From assembly GCF_042186555.1 (NCBI RefSeq), contig NC_133328.1, positions 496,647,106 through 496,711,105 of the forward strand: DNA of 64,000 nucleotides, read 5' to 3'. A program made the position numbers and the translations under genes. This document shows, in pieces, positions 44,105 to 54,061 of this stretch; position 1 is the first letter of the stretch; each line of letters opens with the position of its first letter. The notes below the pieces were generated by a model. That model saw only the letters and a program-made list of their open reading frames with translations. It was not told the origin of the DNA and did no database searches. Source of the DNA: Aquarana catesbeiana (Eukaryota > Chordata > Amphibia > Anura > Ranidae).

Positions 44105-44225
44105 TTTCCTGGTGCATCATGGCAGCATACAATGGGTTATGACTCCGCCCCGACAACCTGATAGCACTGGTTAACCATAAATCAAAATCAGACCCGGCTC
44201 ACAGCATTCTCCTTTTTTTCCCTCA
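44105..44225 (+). repeat. DIRS left inverted terminal repeat
   Basis: TTTCCTGGTGCATCATGGCA, then GGGTTATGACTCCGCCCC, TGGTTAACCATAAATCAAA and ACAGCATTCTCC follow in order. The right terminal repeat shows the same blocks inverted and in the same spacing. Confidence 0.85.
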
Positions 44226-44836
44226 CCTGATTTGGACGGGAATTGCAAGGTATCCCTTACCATTTGTCGACCCAGCCAGGTTAAGCCTCTCCTGGGTGAA
44301 AGTCCTTCCTTTACACTGTCTAAATGAACTATATGGTTGGAGCCCCATTCCGGTGGTGCAGGCTTCTCAAAGAAAGCTTTAAATAAGCTTTGACATAAGT
44401 AACAGCGTGTCCCTTTGCTTTTTACTTCTTTTCTGTGTTATGGGCGTTTGCCATTTCCAAGATGGCGGCAGCAGTGCAAGTACACTCTGAGCATGAGAGG
44501 CAGGAATTGATGCAGCCTCTGACCAGTTTTCTGGCTAGAGCTTTTCCAGGATGGTGATCAGAGCATGCTCAGGCACTGTTATCATCACTAATGGCAAATG
44601 TGAGTTTTAAATGGATTTATGGCATTTTTGGGCAACAAATGGTGGAGCTCTCTACTCATGCATGCTGGATGCTTATGTGGTCATTGTTTGCAGGTATGTT
44701 TTCCCTTTTTACGGCATTCACCTGGGCCTTTCCTATCTCCTTCTCAGTGTTGCTCTAGGATCATTGTGCTCTTTATGGCATTTACCTGGGCTCTCCCTAT
44801 CTCCTTCTCAATGCTTGCTCTGGGATCACGGTGTTG

Positions 44837-45023
44837 GGCTCAGTTTCCACTAGTGCGACTGGTCCCTGCAAAGTCGCATCACAAGTCGTACCCCATGATT
44901 TCCAATGAGTACCGTTCATATCTGTGTCCATAGACCTCAAGAATACACAGGCATTGCTTCAAGGCGCATCAAATTTGCAGCAAAATCGTGTGACTTTCAG
45001 GTTGCAGTAGTGGAGACTTAGCC
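44837..45023. mobile_element. 187-bp Harbinger-like MITE inside the DIRS element
   Basis: GGCTCAGTTTCCACTAGTGC and the right end GTAGTGGAGACTTAGCC are inverted. The flanking triplets are TTG (44834-44836) and TTA (45024-45026). Non-coding. Confidence 0.55.
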
Positions 45024-45160
45024 TTATGCTGTTTTTCATTTCAGTCTGCTGCTTTGCTCTGTTTCTATGGGGAACGCTGCCCAGTCAGACCACCCATTGC
45101 TTTCAAGGTATAGGGATTAGGTAAGTAGTGAAGGTTGAGAAAAAGAGAGCCAATAGCTAT

Positions 45161-46100
45161 AGTCCTGTAAGGACCACAAGATGGAGGGAGCCTTCTGAAG
45201 GTCAAGACAAGTTACCATCGAAGAACAGAGATCCAGGCAATGTTGATTAAGGTCATCATCTCACCCCTCATTATCACTGCTCCCCGTTTACAAACATCAC
45301 AAGTTACCAGCCCTAATAGTCGCTGCATTTGTGGAGGAAAGTCTTTGACTGCCAAGCTAGTATGTCAAATCTGCCTGGAACAAGCTCTATACAGCCCTGC
45401 AAGGTCCTCAAGATGGAGGGAGCCTGCTAAAAGCCAGAACAGTCACCATTCAAGAGCAGACATCCAGGCAACATTGATCAATGTCATCATCTTACCTCTC
45501 ATTATTATTGCTCCCCGTTTACAAACACCACAGATTACCAGCCCTAATGGTTGCTGCATTTGTGGTGGGAAGCTAGCATGTCAAGTCCACTTGGAGCAAA
45601 GAAGGGGATGTCTGGAAAGGAGCCGCCTTGATTAAAGAATCAGCCAAGGAGTTGCTGCGAGCCAGTAGGTGGTGTCCAAATTGGAAAGCTTGCCATGGGA
45701 AGAAAACATTAAAGGGGCCACAAGCTTTGAAGATTACCCAATAGAGCCTTTTTGCAAGGGCAGCTAAGGACGCAATTGCCTAGGGTGGAGGAACCTCTCC
45801 ACAAGGTTAGAAAGTACTCAATCCCTTCACTGAACAACTAGAGGAGTTGATCCAGCAAGAATTGAAGGGGTCAGAGAAAAATGCCCATATAAACAGGCTG
45901 TCAAAACTGTATACCCTGAAAAAGCAAAAGGTCAACATGCAGCAGTCTCCTCCGATGGTGGATGCATCATTAATGTAGCTGGCAAGACATGTCACCTTGC
46001 TGTCACATTCAAGAAGGCTCTAGTCCCAAAATTAGACCTAAATATGAAGTGCTCCTACATACTGTAACATCTGCAGGTGCCAGCAGACCAGCAATAACCA
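45161..46100 (+). pseudogene. DIRS gag-like remnant with internal tandem duplication
   Basis: The segment 45161-45392 is repeated at 45393-45605 (period about 232, the second copy shorter by about 12 bp). Each copy encodes a Cys motif in one open frame: CICGGKSLTAKLVCQICLEQ in the first and CICGGKLACQ in the second. This resembles the Cys-containing start of DIRS gag proteins. Further on (about 45900-46090), degraded text reading SPPMVDASLM and LARHVTLLSHSRR is similar to conserved gag text of vertebrate DIRS elements, broken by stops. The family assignment rests on position and remembered similarity. Confidence 0.45.
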
Positions 46101-46859
46101 GCCCATGTGCTGAGTGAGTCTAATGGGAGTGGTTCATAATTATCAATCAGCGGCTGCACCTGCAGGACTCTGAGGAAAGTGGCAGGATCGGCATTCCTTT
46201 AGATGTGATTTCCTATTGGGAGTATCTTATCAAAAATAACCTTTTTGTTGCAGTGGATGCCAAAAATCTGACTTGTATCTTGGGGCAGACTTCTGGGAAA
46301 ATCAGTAGGCCAGTCATACAAGCAGGATGATTCAGGGGGGTGTTCTGTACACATTCTGTGTACAAAGCACCTCCAGATAGTCATGTTGCATTGCATTTTA
46401 CAGAAAATTGCAGCCCTGCAGATTAAAAAAACAAAACAAAAAAAAACTGGTGCAAGATATCAGACAACGGATCCAATCTATTTGGGAGTAGACAGAATAC
46501 AGCCATCTCAGGGGTAACCACTAGCAGGTCAGGGTACATATCATCTTACAAAAAAACAGAAAAAAGGTCCAGCATACAGGCGGCAACTCCCAAGTAGATA
46601 CAAGGAGGCAAATTCCTATGGACCGGGAAAAAGATTAGTAAAGAAACTGGAGAAGTACCCAATCTACATTATTGAAGCCTTAAAGATCTAAGGCACCTAT
46701 TTTGGGAGAACAGCAGAAGTCCTTTCAAGGGTGCACTCATCCAGGGGGTGCCTGTGTGAAGCTTTGCGCACATGCCTGGATAGAACATATCCATGATATG
46801 GGCCATATCAGCTATATTGGTGTGACATTGGCGGAAGTTTAAGGGAGGTCAACCTTTCT

Positions 46860-47160
46860 GGTACAATAATTTTTATTGAAAAGGTATAACATCATGACAA
46901 ACGTTCATCCATGCAGGGGCGTAATTCAAGAAGCATAACGATCATATAACATTGATAGGTGGGAAGTCCGCCTTTTAGTCTCTTCCAGTCAGCCAGGCTA
47001 CCAGAGTTGATGGGAAAGTAAAAAATTCTGGTCCAGTTTGCAGCTGGATTAAAAGAGAAAAGATAAAAAAACAAGCAAATCATAAAGGTTCCAGTTGCCC
47101 AGAGGAGATGAGGATTCGATTCACCTCGGTACCTAGCAAAAAAAAAATCAATCAATCAGG
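46860..47160 (-). mobile_element. LINE-like 3' tail fragment
   Basis: The minus strand ends TTTTCAATAAAAATTATTG, a polyadenylation-like 3' end common in amphibian non-LTR elements. The segment breaks the DIRS coding region just upstream of its reverse transcriptase. No LINE coding domain was recognised; edges are approximate. Confidence 0.35.
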
Positions 47161-47208
47161 TAATCTGTGACCAGTGCTAAAGTTGAAGAAAAAAAAAAAC
47201 TCAACAAG

Positions 47209-47430
47209 CACAGGAAGTTGGAGTCGTGCAAGATGGAAAACCTCCAACCAATTATATTATTCATAAATCTGGGAGACTGGATGCTCTGTACGTTTATCAG
47301 ACACCTACTTGTCCCAATTCATCCTCAATTTCTCTACCAGTTTCAGTGCCTCCCCTTCGGTCTGTACATCTCCCCCAGGGCATTCACAAAGGTCTTACTG
47401 TCTGCAATAGCGATGGGAAAAATTCAGTAG
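47209..47430 (+). pseudogene. DIRS reverse transcriptase remnant
   Basis: The frame from about 47209 reads ESCKMENLQPII, then LVPIHPQF, then YQFQCLPFGL, then SPRAFTKVL. These match the order of the conserved RT palm region of DIRS elements (KM..L, VPIHP, F..LPFGL..AP..FTK). The F..D catalytic box is degraded (CTFIRHLL in its place), several residues between VPIHP and QF are deleted, and the YxDD box cannot be found downstream. The enzyme is dead. Confidence 0.8.
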
Positions 47431-47584
47431 AACTTCCACAAGGGTATATCCGTCCTCTGATAGAGAAAGCCAAAGGTGTTTTGGGAGTAAAGTCCTCTTC
47501 CAGCAGAACAGTGCCAGAGTATCCTTGGTTCTTCGTAACCGACCAATTGTTTTCGGATGGAACATTATCACATCAAACCCCAGC

Positions 47585-47710
47585 TAGAAAGGTTGGGGGA
47601 CACTTTTCAAAGAGCAGGCTGCTCAAAGTCATGAGATGTTAAGCTTATGAGGCATAGTACTGAATGCTCTTGAACCGAGTAGTGTTCAAAGCACTTCTGT
47701 CATTCACTCC
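47585..47710 (+). pseudogene. DIRS RNase H remnant
   Basis: Just before GWGTLFKEQAAQSHEMLS is a degraded TS-type acidic strand. After an in-frame stop, GIVLNALEPSSV follows. The pattern GWG...Q..AQ...............NALE is the DIRS RNase H signature (TDAS..GWG, AQG.W, INALEL). It lies between the RT and recombinase remnants, as expected. Confidence 0.7.
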
Positions 47711-48109
47711 TTTTTAGAAAGAGTAAGATTTGTACTGTGCCTAGACAGCAGTGGAAGGGTAGAATTCTTAGGCTGTCAGTGGAACTTCCTGTACCAATAA
47801 TTGCAAATATACCATTTTTGGCTTAGGATGCTCTAGTGTCTGTCTCTCCTACACTTAAACATTGAGTCACCACTGCTTCCAGTGATGGCCGATTTGCTCT
47901 CTCATGGACAGTTTTGCCATCCAGCTCCAAAAGACTACTTTTGATGGCATGGAAGTTGAGAGGCGGGGGCTACCAAGTCAAGGGTGCTCAGTGCAGGTAG
48001 TGCCTACCTTGTGTCAAACCAGAGAGGTCTTCATGAATAAGACTTACCAAAGAATATGGGAAAATTATGCAGATCTCACACAGCAAAAGCCTGGAGTCCT
48101 TTATCACCT

Positions 48110-49140
48110 AAACCAGCCAAGGTTCTACAATTCTTACAACTGGGGCTGAACAGGGGCCTAGGTTCAAATATGTTTTAAAGTTCCAAGTTCAGCCTTGTCT
48201 GCACTTACAAGGGTTTATTGAGTCTTTAACCCTTTAGTGATTCAATTCTTAAAAGGCTTGCATGTAGTTATAGACCTCCCAGGAAAACATTGTTCCCTAT
48301 GTGGAACTTGCTTATGGTTCTCATTTCTATCAAGGCCTCATTTGTATCCTACAGAATTGGCTACACTCTGCAATCTAACCCTGAAGACCGTATGTCTGGT
48401 TGCTACAACCTCTGTGAAAAAGGGTTTCAGAACTGCAGGCTCTGTACTCAAGGGCCCTACCTTAATGTTCTACCTGGACAGAATAGTCCTAAAACTCCAG
48501 ACTGCTTCAGTCACCTCCTAGATTGTTAAAGTGGGGTTACAACTAAAGAAAAAAAAAAATCAAAAGTCAGCAGTTACAAATACTGCAGCTGCTGACTTTT
48601 AATAATCGAACACTTACCTGTCCCAGGGTCCAGCAATGTGGGGGAACGAAACCCCGCTTGTCTCCCCCTCCTCTCTGCGGTGCCGGCATTGTCACTGTGG
48701 GCGCTCAGCTGTGGCTTCACAGCCGCCACGCACTGTGCATGCGAGAGCCGCGCTGTGACTGGCCCTGCAATCATCTGGGACCTGGGACCAGATGATTGCC
48801 GAGAGGGAGGGGGGAGAGGTGAAGTTACTTGCAGTGCCCCGGGAGGAAGTGGAACCCTCTAAAAAGAGGGTCCCCCCCCCAAAAAAAATGACATGCCAAA
48901 TGCAGCATGTCAAGGGGTCACCTTTCCTTAAAGCGGAAGTTCCATTTTTGAGTGGAACTCCACTTTAAGACAATTAAAAGAGCCTACTCTTCACAACACC
49001 TTCCTGTTTCTGAGGTCTTAAGAGCACATTCAACTAGGGCAATGCCAGCTTTGTGGACAGCTCAGTGCTGAGTCTCCTGAGGCTATTTGCAAGTCAGCAA
49101 TATGTTCCTCCCAGGACACCTTCATTACACTTTAATAGGT
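48110..49140 (+). pseudogene. DIRS tyrosine recombinase remnant, split by a MITE
   Basis: The N-terminal part (about 48119-48520) reads VLQFLQLGLNRGLGSN, SSALSALTR, IQFLKGL and LCNLTLKTVCLVATTS in shifting frames, matching the core-binding region of DIRS recombinases. The catalytic part resumes after the MITE: RAHSTRAMPALW (about 49022-49060), with the H-x-x-R pair, then PEAICKSAICSSQDTF. Stops and frameshifts separate these blocks. The enzyme would have integrated the circular DNA. Confidence 0.8.
48530..48964. mobile_element. TTAA-flanked MITE, AGCGGAGTTCCAC family, copy 2 in DIRS recombinase
   Basis: TTAA (48526-48529) precedes AGTGGGGTTACAAC, and TGGAACTCCACT precedes TTAA (48965-48968). 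It shares CAGCAGTTACAAATACTGCA-like and GTCCAGCAATG text with 41579-42032 and 53070-53546, in the opposite orientation. It has a terminal hairpin (AAAGCGGAAGTTCCA with TGGAACTCCACTTT). Confidence 0.75.
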
Positions 49141-49237
49141 GAACCTGGTTCACGACAGTAAAATTTGGGAAATTCATGGTGCATACTTGCGCTACTGATT
49201 GCAACATTTTTCTTGCACCCTCCCGTATGGCGAGTTA

Positions 49238-49347
49238 GTTCCCACTGTATGCTGCCATGATGCACCAGGAAAACAGAAAATTGTATACTCACCTTCCCGT
49301 AATTTTCCTTTCCTGGTGCATCTTCGTGGCAGCATACAGATGCCCAC
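49238..49347. repeat. DIRS internal complementary region (circle-junction-like)
   Basis: The first half, ATGCTGCCATGATGCACCAG, is the complement of the left outer edge. The second half, TCCTGGTGCATCTTCGTGGC, is the complement of the right terminal repeat. Between them, GAAAATTGTATACTCACC and GTAATTTTCC are the complement of the extreme right edge (50773-50806). Left and right edges thus meet head to tail, as in the circular DIRS intermediate. Confidence 0.85.
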
Positions 49348-49549
49348 TCAAATGGTGAGAGTTTAAACAGAGACAGTTCCCCTAGTGGACTTTAAAGGCA
49401 CATATGAAAGGACGTATAAGAGAGTGTGTAATAAGTAGACAATAATTTATTCATTACAAAAATATCATAAAAACATCAAACATATAACACAAATAGAAAG
49501 GAATGCGATTCATGCATCTATACACATGTAGCTATTGATACCAATGTGC

Positions 49550-49600
49550 TTGCACCTGACGCATTTGAGTTGTTTTAGCCTCCTTCTTCAGGGGTGGTTG
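49550..49600 (-). ncRNA. hammerhead-like remnant, Penelope-type
   Basis: The minus strand shows CACCCCTGAAGAAGGAGG, then TAAAAC, then ATGCGTC and AGGTGC. CTGAAGA and a GUC triplet are present, and stem I can form (CACC with GGTG). The GAAA box is not intact, so cleavage is unlikely. It suggests a Penelope-like insertion inside the DIRS element. Confidence 0.4.
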
Positions 49601-50361
49601 TAAGCTTTAGCACGGGTTTCTATATTAGAGATAGTATATTTAACATAGACATAGTAAGTATATGTACATATCAGGCCATAAGGACATAGGTGCAAGTTAA
49701 ATTAATTTCGTTTACACTTACATTGGTATATATGTAGACTAGCTACGCATTCCAGAGAAGTTTAAAAACAAAGGTGCTGACACTGTCTGCCCATCCAGCG
49801 TGTTTCCCAATCGTGATATATAGGAGTTGTTTAGCATGCCCAGAGTGTTAGTATTTCATATGTAGAAATGAAAGTAGCTGGGTATGGGTATATAGGGTAG
49901 TTTTACTTCCTTATAGTAGGAAGAAAGGCCCATCAATCGAGGGCGTACAGATATTTTGGATCTGGAATCCCACTGAGGCCGAATGCGGGTCCTGTAAAGT
50001 GCGAAGATATATGAATGTATAGTAACCAGCCATAAAAGTATACTCAATAATAAGAAAAGAGTTTTTTTAGGTAATGCAGATGTATCCTACCTGCTGGACC
50101 TACTGTAAAGGGTTCAAAGGGAAACAACAGAAGATGATGGATGTAAACCGAATAAATCTCGGATAACTGGAAAAGATCAACATAAGGGGGAGGGAACATA
50201 TAGGAGTCTCATTCGGGTGGATATGTAGTTTATCTTGACAGTTTAAGGTGTACATACAGATATATGTTTCAAGATTTTATATATATGGTAACACAGGTTC
50301 AACAAAATTGTCCCTGGTTAGTAGTATTCAGATTAATTAAGTGCTCTTTTAATCAATCACT

Positions 50362-50648
50362 GGGAAAGGGAAGAAGGGAGGGAGAAGGGGGGGGGGGGAA
50401 GGGGGGGGGGAAGGGGGGGGGGGAAGATACAGGGGAGGGGAGAGGAAGAGGGTAAGTGCAGGGGGGAAGAAAAGGAAGGGAGAAGGAATAAAGAGAAAAA
50501 AAGAACAAGGGGGGCGGAAGGAGAAAAGGCAAAAAAAGAAAAGAAAAAAGAAAAAAGAAGAGGAAAGGAAAAACGGGGGGGGGGGGGGGGAGGAAAAGAA
50601 AGGGGGGGGGGTTAGAAAAAAGGAAGGGGAGGGGGGAAAAAGAAAATG
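50362..50648 (+). repeat. polypurine tract with G-runs
   Basis: About 290 bp of nearly pure A/G on the plus strand, with many runs of 8 to 16 G and only isolated pyrimidines. It could form G-quadruplexes or triplex DNA, and is a likely assembly-error spot. The open frame across it is an artefact of composition. Confidence 0.9.
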
Positions 50649-50654
50649 GTGAGA

Positions 50655-50806
50655 GTTACAGAGAATGCTGTAAGTCGGGTCTGTCTTTGATTTAGCGTTA
50701 ACCAGTCATATCAGTTTTTGGGGCGGAGTCACAACCCATTTCTATGCTGCCATGAAGATGCACCAGAAAAGGAAAATTACAGAAAGGTGAGTATACAATT
50801 TTCAGT
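50655..50806 (-). repeat. DIRS right inverted terminal repeat
   Basis: Inverted relative to the left repeat: AGAATGCTGTAAGTCGGGTC, TGATTTAGCGTTAACCAG, GGGGCGGAGTCACAACCC, GCTGCCATGAAGATGCACCA. It extends about 33 bp further (GAAAGGTGAGTATACAATTT) before host MITE sequence resumes. Confidence 0.85.
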
Positions 50807-51175
50807 TTTTTCAGCTGTAGAAATGCTGAAAAACGCAGTAAAACATGGCTATCCGGCATTTATGAGCGTTTTTTAGCCTCAAGCTTAGTGGGAGTATAGT
50901 TATGCTAATAAAAGCTACAAAACACAAACACTAAAACTGCTAATGCAAAAAAACGCTGCAAAACACAACAAAACTCACGTTTTTACTGCAGCATTCTACA
51001 GCTAACGCTATTTGCATTTTTAGAACGTCCAGTGTGCATGAGGCCTACATGTTATTCACCTGATGTATGTGGGTTGATTTCAGTGAAAGTATCTACAGAG
51101 GTAGAGGCAAAAAAGTTGTCAAAGTGATACATTTAATGACTAAAACTATAAAAATACAAGCTTTCCAAGCTCTAT

Positions 51176-51579
51176 GGCCCCTTTCACACGATCGGACCGT
51201 TCTGGTCCGCTTGTCAGTTTTGACGGCGGACCTGAACGGGCGATCCATGTTAGCCTATGAAGCGTCGGATGTCAGCGGAGACATGTCCGCTGACATCCGA
51301 CCCCGTCCGATTCGCTAAAAGCAGATGGATGGCTCTACGTCCAGATCCGTCGCTGGCGGATCGGATCGGGTGAGATCTGACGAAAACGGAAACGCTGTCC
51401 GTTTTCGTCCGATCCCTCCATAGGCGGCAGCGGCGCCTGACAAGCCCCTCCCCGCTCAGTGAGCAGAGAGGGACCTGTCATCCGCCGGCTCAGCGGAGAT
51501 CAACGGACAGATCTCCCGCTGAGCCGGCGGACCGAGGCGGGCTCCGTAGAAACGGAGTCCGCCTCATGTGAAAGGGGCC
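51176..51579. mobile_element. Harbinger-type MITE, family A relative
   Basis: The ends are GGCCCCTTTCACACGATCGG and the complement of GGCCCCTTTCACATGAGGCG. The flanking triplets are TAT and TAA (imperfect TWA). The interior consists of GC-rich palindromes (TCCGCTGACATCCGA with its inverse; GTTTCTACGGAG with its inverse). Non-coding. Confidence 0.75.
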
Positions 51580-51582
51580 TAA

Positions 51583-52061
51583 GGTGATTTCTTCACGAAT
51601 TATGATAGATGAAAGTATCTAGAATTCTCAGGACCTGCTAGTTTGGATATCGTGATATTTTGCAATGTGCATTATGTTGAGAAATATGAACTGTGACACT
51701 ATCTATAGAAAGTGGAGTATAATTGCTATTTATTTTTTCTTAAAAATCCTCCACAATAAGTTTACATTATCTGACAAGGGTTTTGTTGTGTCTGTACATA
51801 CATCTCCTCAGCTGTTCAGCTCTGTGGTATTAACTTAGGTGATATGTCTAGAGCAACATACTATGATATTAGATCAATAGCAGGCTGTACAAATTCATGT
51901 AGACTAAAATTGATTCAACCACCAATATCATTACTCAATATAGCATCTGAAGCAAAACTGACACAATCATATATTAAATCCAATCCCAGAAAATGTTCAT
52001 GCAATACAGGTACAATATACATAACTTTCATCACATACGGTACCTCTGATTTATTTCTATT
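51583..52061. other. no gene seen
   Basis: No supported gene or defined repeat. Confidence 0.45.
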
Positions 52062-52392
52062 TTATTTCAGTTACTTATATAGCGCCGTCAATTTACGCAG
52101 CGCTTTACATATACATTGTACATTCACATCAGTCCCTACCCTCAAGGAGCTTACAATCTAAGGTCCCTAACTCACATTCGTACATACTAGGGACAATTTA
52201 GACAGGATCCAATTAACCTACCAGCATGTCTTTGGAGTGTGGGAGGAAACCGGAGTACCCGGAGGAAACCCACACAGGCACAGGGAGAACATGCAAACTC
52301 CAGGCAGGTAGTGTCGCGGTTGGGATTTGAACCAGCGACCCTTCTTACTGCTTAGGTGAAAGTGCTATCCACTACACCACTGTGCCGCCCAC
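52062..52392 (-). mobile_element. tRNA-headed SINE with vertebrate central core
   Basis: On the minus strand the 5' end has a tRNA-like head with an A box TGGTGTAGTGG (52369-52379) and a B box GGTTCAAATCC (52323-52333). The central core includes the complement of TGGGAGGAAACCGGAGTACC and AGAACATGCAAACTCCA, widespread in fish and amphibian V-type SINEs. The 3' tail ends AAAGCGCTGCGTAAATTGAC and GGCGCTATATAA, shared with partner LINE tails. RNA polymerase III transcribes such elements; this copy looks full length. Target duplication not resolved. Confidence 0.8.
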
Positions 52393-52496
52393 AATTTGAA
52401 TAGTACAGGTCTGCTATGACTCATCATGGCCCTTAATATTAATCCCTTGTAGTGCTCGTATAGTTGTATTTACAGTGTTACTAAACACACACTGTG

Positions 52497-52782
52497 GGCA
52501 AATCCACTTTGCACTACAAGTGCAAACTACAAGTGCAAAGTGCACTTGAAATTACACTGAAAGTGCACTTGAAAGTGCAGTCGCTGTAGATCCGAGGGAG
52601 GCATGCAAGGAAAATAAAAAATAGCATTTTAGCTTGCACATGATTGGATAATAAAATCAGCAGAGCTTCCCCTCATTTCAGATCTACCCCTCAGATTTAC
52701 AGCGACTACACTTCCAAGTGCACTTGCAGTACAATTTCAAGTGCACTTGTAGTTTGCACTTGTAGTGCAAAGTGGATTTGCC
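52497..52782. mobile_element. MITE with about 110-bp inverted ends
   Basis: GGCAAATCCACTTTGCACTA at left is inverted at right (...TAGTGCAAAGTGGATTTGCC). The similarity continues inward through GTGCACTTG repeats to GTCGCTGTAGATCCGAGGG against CCCTCAGATTTACAGCGAC. The edges may extend about 18 bp each side. Non-coding. Confidence 0.75.
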
Positions 52783-53069
52783 TTTCGTAAATAACCCCCA
52801 CTGTTTCATTTACGCTGTCCCTTCTATTTCTGTATGTGGATGATGGCACTGTAATTATTTAAAATAAAATAAAAAAAATGTAAATACTAATTTTTGCTAA
52901 TATATATACACCTGTCACATGACCCTTATCTTTCCCAGCCTGTCTGGAGAGAAACATAAGCCGGAGGAGCTTCTAGTCCTCTACTGTTGGTCACATGTTC
53001 AAAATAAAAAAGAACAGCCTTTGGAATACAGAGTAAAAATAAATAATTATTATCAATAAACTGTTTTAA

Positions 53070-53546
53070 AGCGGAGTTCCACACAAAAATGGAACTTCCG
53101 CTTTTCGGAACCCTCCCCCCCTCCGGTGTCACATTTGGCACCTTTCAGGGGGGAGGGGGGTGCAGATACCTGTCTAAGACAGGTATTTGCACCCACTTCC
53201 GGCATAGACTCCCATGGGAGTCTATGCCTCTTCCCATCCCGACCGCGCTGTCTGCTGGGAACACACAGCTCCCAGGAGAGAGCGGGGACCACTAGGGACG
53301 CGCAGCGCGACTCGCGCATGCGCAGTAGGGAACCGGGAAGTGAAGCCGCAACGCTTCACTTCCTGATTCCCTCACCTAGGATGGCGGCGGCAGCTGCCGA
53401 GAACTGAGCGGGTTCTCGGCGTCCCCTGCCAACATCGCTGGACCCTGGGACAGGTGAGTGGGCATGTATTAAAAGTCAGCAGCTGCAGTATTTGTAGCTG
53501 CTGGCTTTTAATATTTTTTTTTTGGCGGTGTGGGTGAACCCCCGCT
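53070..53546. mobile_element. TTAA-flanked MITE, AGCGGAGTTCCAC family, copy 3
   Basis: TTAA (53066-53069) precedes AGCGGAGTTCCACAC, and GTGAACCCCCGCT precedes TTAA (53547-53550). It shares the 'CTCCGGTGTCACATTTGGCACC', 'CGCGCATGCGCAGTAGGG' and AGCAGCTGCAGTATTTGTAG segments with 41579-42032, in the same orientation. Confidence 0.8.
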
Positions 53547-53550
53547 TTAA

Positions 53551-54061
53551 ATTGTCATACAAATATATATTTGAAACAAATTCTTTATTATTTTTGGAAA
53601 TAACATGGTGTGGGTGGATTTTTGACAGTCACAGGCTGTGTCATGCCCCTCTAGCCTGTGTCTTAGAATAAGAGGGAGGTGAAGCCTCCATCAATCTACA
53701 TGTAATATCCTACCCCCATTGTGTTTAGCTGGTTAGTGGGCATGAAGGAGGAGGGAGGGAATGGGTTGTCATTTATCACTGTGTATACACCCACATGTTT
53801 GACTCTATAGTCACATGGGCTGCTCAGATGTGATAGGGAGCAAATGCTCAACATAGAAACTCACTGACCACGTGCAGAGTTGCCCCTACAGCTGCAAAAT
53901 GCCTAGCTGAATCGGGGACTTGGACAGAAGGGGAAGATAGAGAACAGGAGGATCAACCAGGTTTTTTTGCAGAATACAGAAAAGGAATTTCATAGTGGGT
54001 ATGAACAGCATGCAATACATCATTTATTGATAGATTTTTATGATATGGGTTTAGTGACACT
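53551..54061. mobile_element. partial TTAA-type MITE of the 6514/35354 family
   Basis: The right end ATATGGGTTTAGTGACACTT resembles the end of 35354-35734 (GTGGGTTTAGTAACACTTTA), and GGGAAGATAGAGAACAGGAG recalls its interior. The left part, with 'CACAGGCTGTGTCATGCCCC', is another dispersed repeat. Edges uncertain. Confidence 0.4.

Larger units (their letters stand above)
44105..50806 (+). mobile_element. degenerate DIRS retroelement, 6.7 kb
   Basis: It has the DIRS layout: inverted terminal repeats (44105-44225 and 50655-50806), gag-like region, reverse transcriptase, RNase H, tyrosine recombinase, and an internal complementary region (49238-49347) that matches both outer edges. DIRS elements replicate by reverse transcription and integrate a circular DNA with a tyrosine recombinase, leaving no target duplication; none is seen here. 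All coding parts carry stops and frameshifts. Later insertions are a MITE at 44837-45023, a LINE-like tail at 46860-47160, a MITE at 48530-48964 and probably a Penelope-like fragment near 49400-49640. Not active. Confidence 0.85.
43920..51045. mobile_element. Harbinger-type MITE family B split by a 6.7-kb DIRS element (TSD TAC)
   Basis: The left end GGCCTCATGTACACTGGGC (43920 on) and right end CCAGTGTGCATGAGGCC (to 51045) are inverted partners, with exact TAC duplications (43917-43919, 51046-51048). Removing the DIRS insertion (44105-50806) leaves about 425 bp, the same size as the intact family B copy at 7589-8019. Host MITE parts are 43920-44104 and 50807-51045. Confidence 0.85.

Noticed and set aside
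50264..50455. Glycine/arginine-rich protein
   Set aside because: The frame is a by-product of the polypurine tract.
44105..50806. Two tandem DNA transposons (44105-49273 and 49312-50775) with shared inverted ends
   Set aside because: RT, RNase H and tyrosine-recombinase remnants and the edge-joining internal region fit one DIRS retroelement; no transposase is seen.
52320..52392. tRNA gene on the minus strand
   Set aside because: The A and B boxes are there, but the sequence continues directly into the SINE core and LINE-type tail and does not form a complete tRNA with an acceptor stem; it is a SINE head.
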